Shown: piece after piece, positions 63,794 through 64,000 of the stretch | Numbering within the stretch: position 1 is the first letter of the stretch | Layout of the letters: every line of letters begins with the position of its first letter | DNA from: Aphis gossypii | Taxonomy: Eukaryota > Arthropoda > Insecta > Hemiptera > Aphididae | Reading direction: 5' to 3' | Length of the DNA: 64,000 nucleotides | Assembly: GCF_020184175.1 (NCBI RefSeq) | Contig: NW_026083056.1 | Span: 62,001-126,000 of the forward strand | The notes under the pieces: model-generated | What the model was told of the DNA's origin: nothing | Database searches by the model: none | The model's input: the letters and a program-made list of their open reading frames with translations, nothing else | Position numbers and translations under genes: made by a program

Positions 63794-64000
63794 ATGTTTC
63801 AGTACACAATAATATGTATGTTCTTCCTGAGAACATGTAGTCCAATGGAGCCACTGAGTATCACTGTATCATCAGGGGCATTTTTCAATGAAATCAAGGA
63901 AGCGATTACCTACGATAAGAGCATCCCTTTAATATACACTCAAAAGACAATAACAGAAGAATCCAACTTTTCAAATGACTTATTGGAAGTAGAAAAATAT
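63794..64000 (+). CDS. Start of an env-like ORF, cut by the window end
   Basis: An ATG at 63794 opens a frame of 69 codons that is still open at 64000. The first 16 residues (MFQYTIICMFFLRTCS) look like a signal peptide, followed by a polar region (ITVSSGAFFNEIKEAITYD). Position after integrase, a signal peptide and an upstream splice acceptor fit an envelope-type gene as in errantiviruses. Only the N-terminus is visible, so homology cannot be judged. Confidence 0.5.
   Translation, partial: MFQYTIICMFFLRTCSPMEPLSITVSSGAFFNEIKEAITYDKSIPLIYTQKTITEESNFSNDLLEVEKY

Larger units (their letters stand above)
57593..64000 (+). mobile_element. Ty3/gypsy-type retroelement with env-like ORF (runs off the end)
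   Basis: In order: primer-binding site, splice donor, SAP-like/Gag frames, frameshift signal, protease, reverse transcriptase, RNase H, integrase, splice acceptor and the start of a third ORF. RT-RNase H-integrase order and the GPF motif after the integrase core place it in Ty3/gypsy. The extra ORF suggests an env-bearing lineage. The coding strand is very A-rich. The frames are broken only by single-base deficits in A runs (58801-58814, 60661-60665, 61259-61261, 61796-61799, 61894-61899 and 63051-63053). The start given is the PBS; the LTR extends left by an unknown length. Confidence 0.88.

Overview
This window looks like insect nuclear DNA, most likely from an aphid or a close relative. 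It is very A+T-rich, genes have short GT-AG introns, and there are long CA microsatellites and many animal-type transposons. I see no rRNA, tRNA, CRISPR array, bacterial operon or clear single-copy host gene. The species is inferred from the style of the element families, since no search could be run. Almost everything identifiable is a transposable element, and several were delimited from terminal repeats plus target-site duplications (TSDs).

Layout: 1-1302, unassigned flank. 1303-6889, a complete Helitron on the minus strand with an apparently intact three-exon 1417-aa Rep/helicase. About 6978-9560, a decayed multi-exon gene of an unnamed DDE-like family. 9763-9915, a small hAT-like element. 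11835-20127, a decayed Helentron (Helitron2) on the minus strand encoding, in order, an N-terminal repeat and zinc-binding region, HUH/Y2 Rep, Pif1 helicase, AP-like endonuclease and a C-terminal USP-type deubiquitinase; a 1.46-kb solo LTR (16789-18243) splits its Rep domain. 20604-21023, a TTAA-flanked foldback element.

21100-41749 is one PIF/Harbinger element blown apart by nesting. Its transposase (21438-22587) and the 3' exons of its Myb/SANT partner lie at the left, and the first Myb exon lies at 40969-41093. Inside the first Myb intron sits a hAT element (25421-40720, 8-bp TSD). It contains a THAP/P-element-type transposase gene (about 26.0-30.0 kb), its own decayed transposase (30495-32034) and a MULE (32519-40566, 8-bp TSD). 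The MULE transposase is intact (476 aa), and its 5.9-kb second intron holds a same-strand gene that joins an RNase H-like transposase region to a USP-like peptidase.

The right third starts with a complete hAT (42299-46204) with a ten-exon, 750-aa intact transposase. Nested foldback elements follow (46468-47283). A second PIF/Harbinger element (about 49.4-54.6 kb) has a transposase and a MADF-BESS partner whose exons interlock on opposite strands. After a CA microsatellite and 2 kb of unassigned sequence comes a Ty3/gypsy-type element (from about 57.6 kb, running off the end) with PBS, SAP-like plus Gag ORFs, a -1 frameshift signal, protease, RT, RNase H and integrase, and the start of an env-like third ORF.

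Most worth following up: two unrelated transposons here each carry a USP-type deubiquitinase module; the MULE-intron gene is a candidate cargo or nested system; the Ty3/gypsy element has no substitution stops, only single-A deficits in A runs, so it may be young and intact; and four elements look potentially autonomous.
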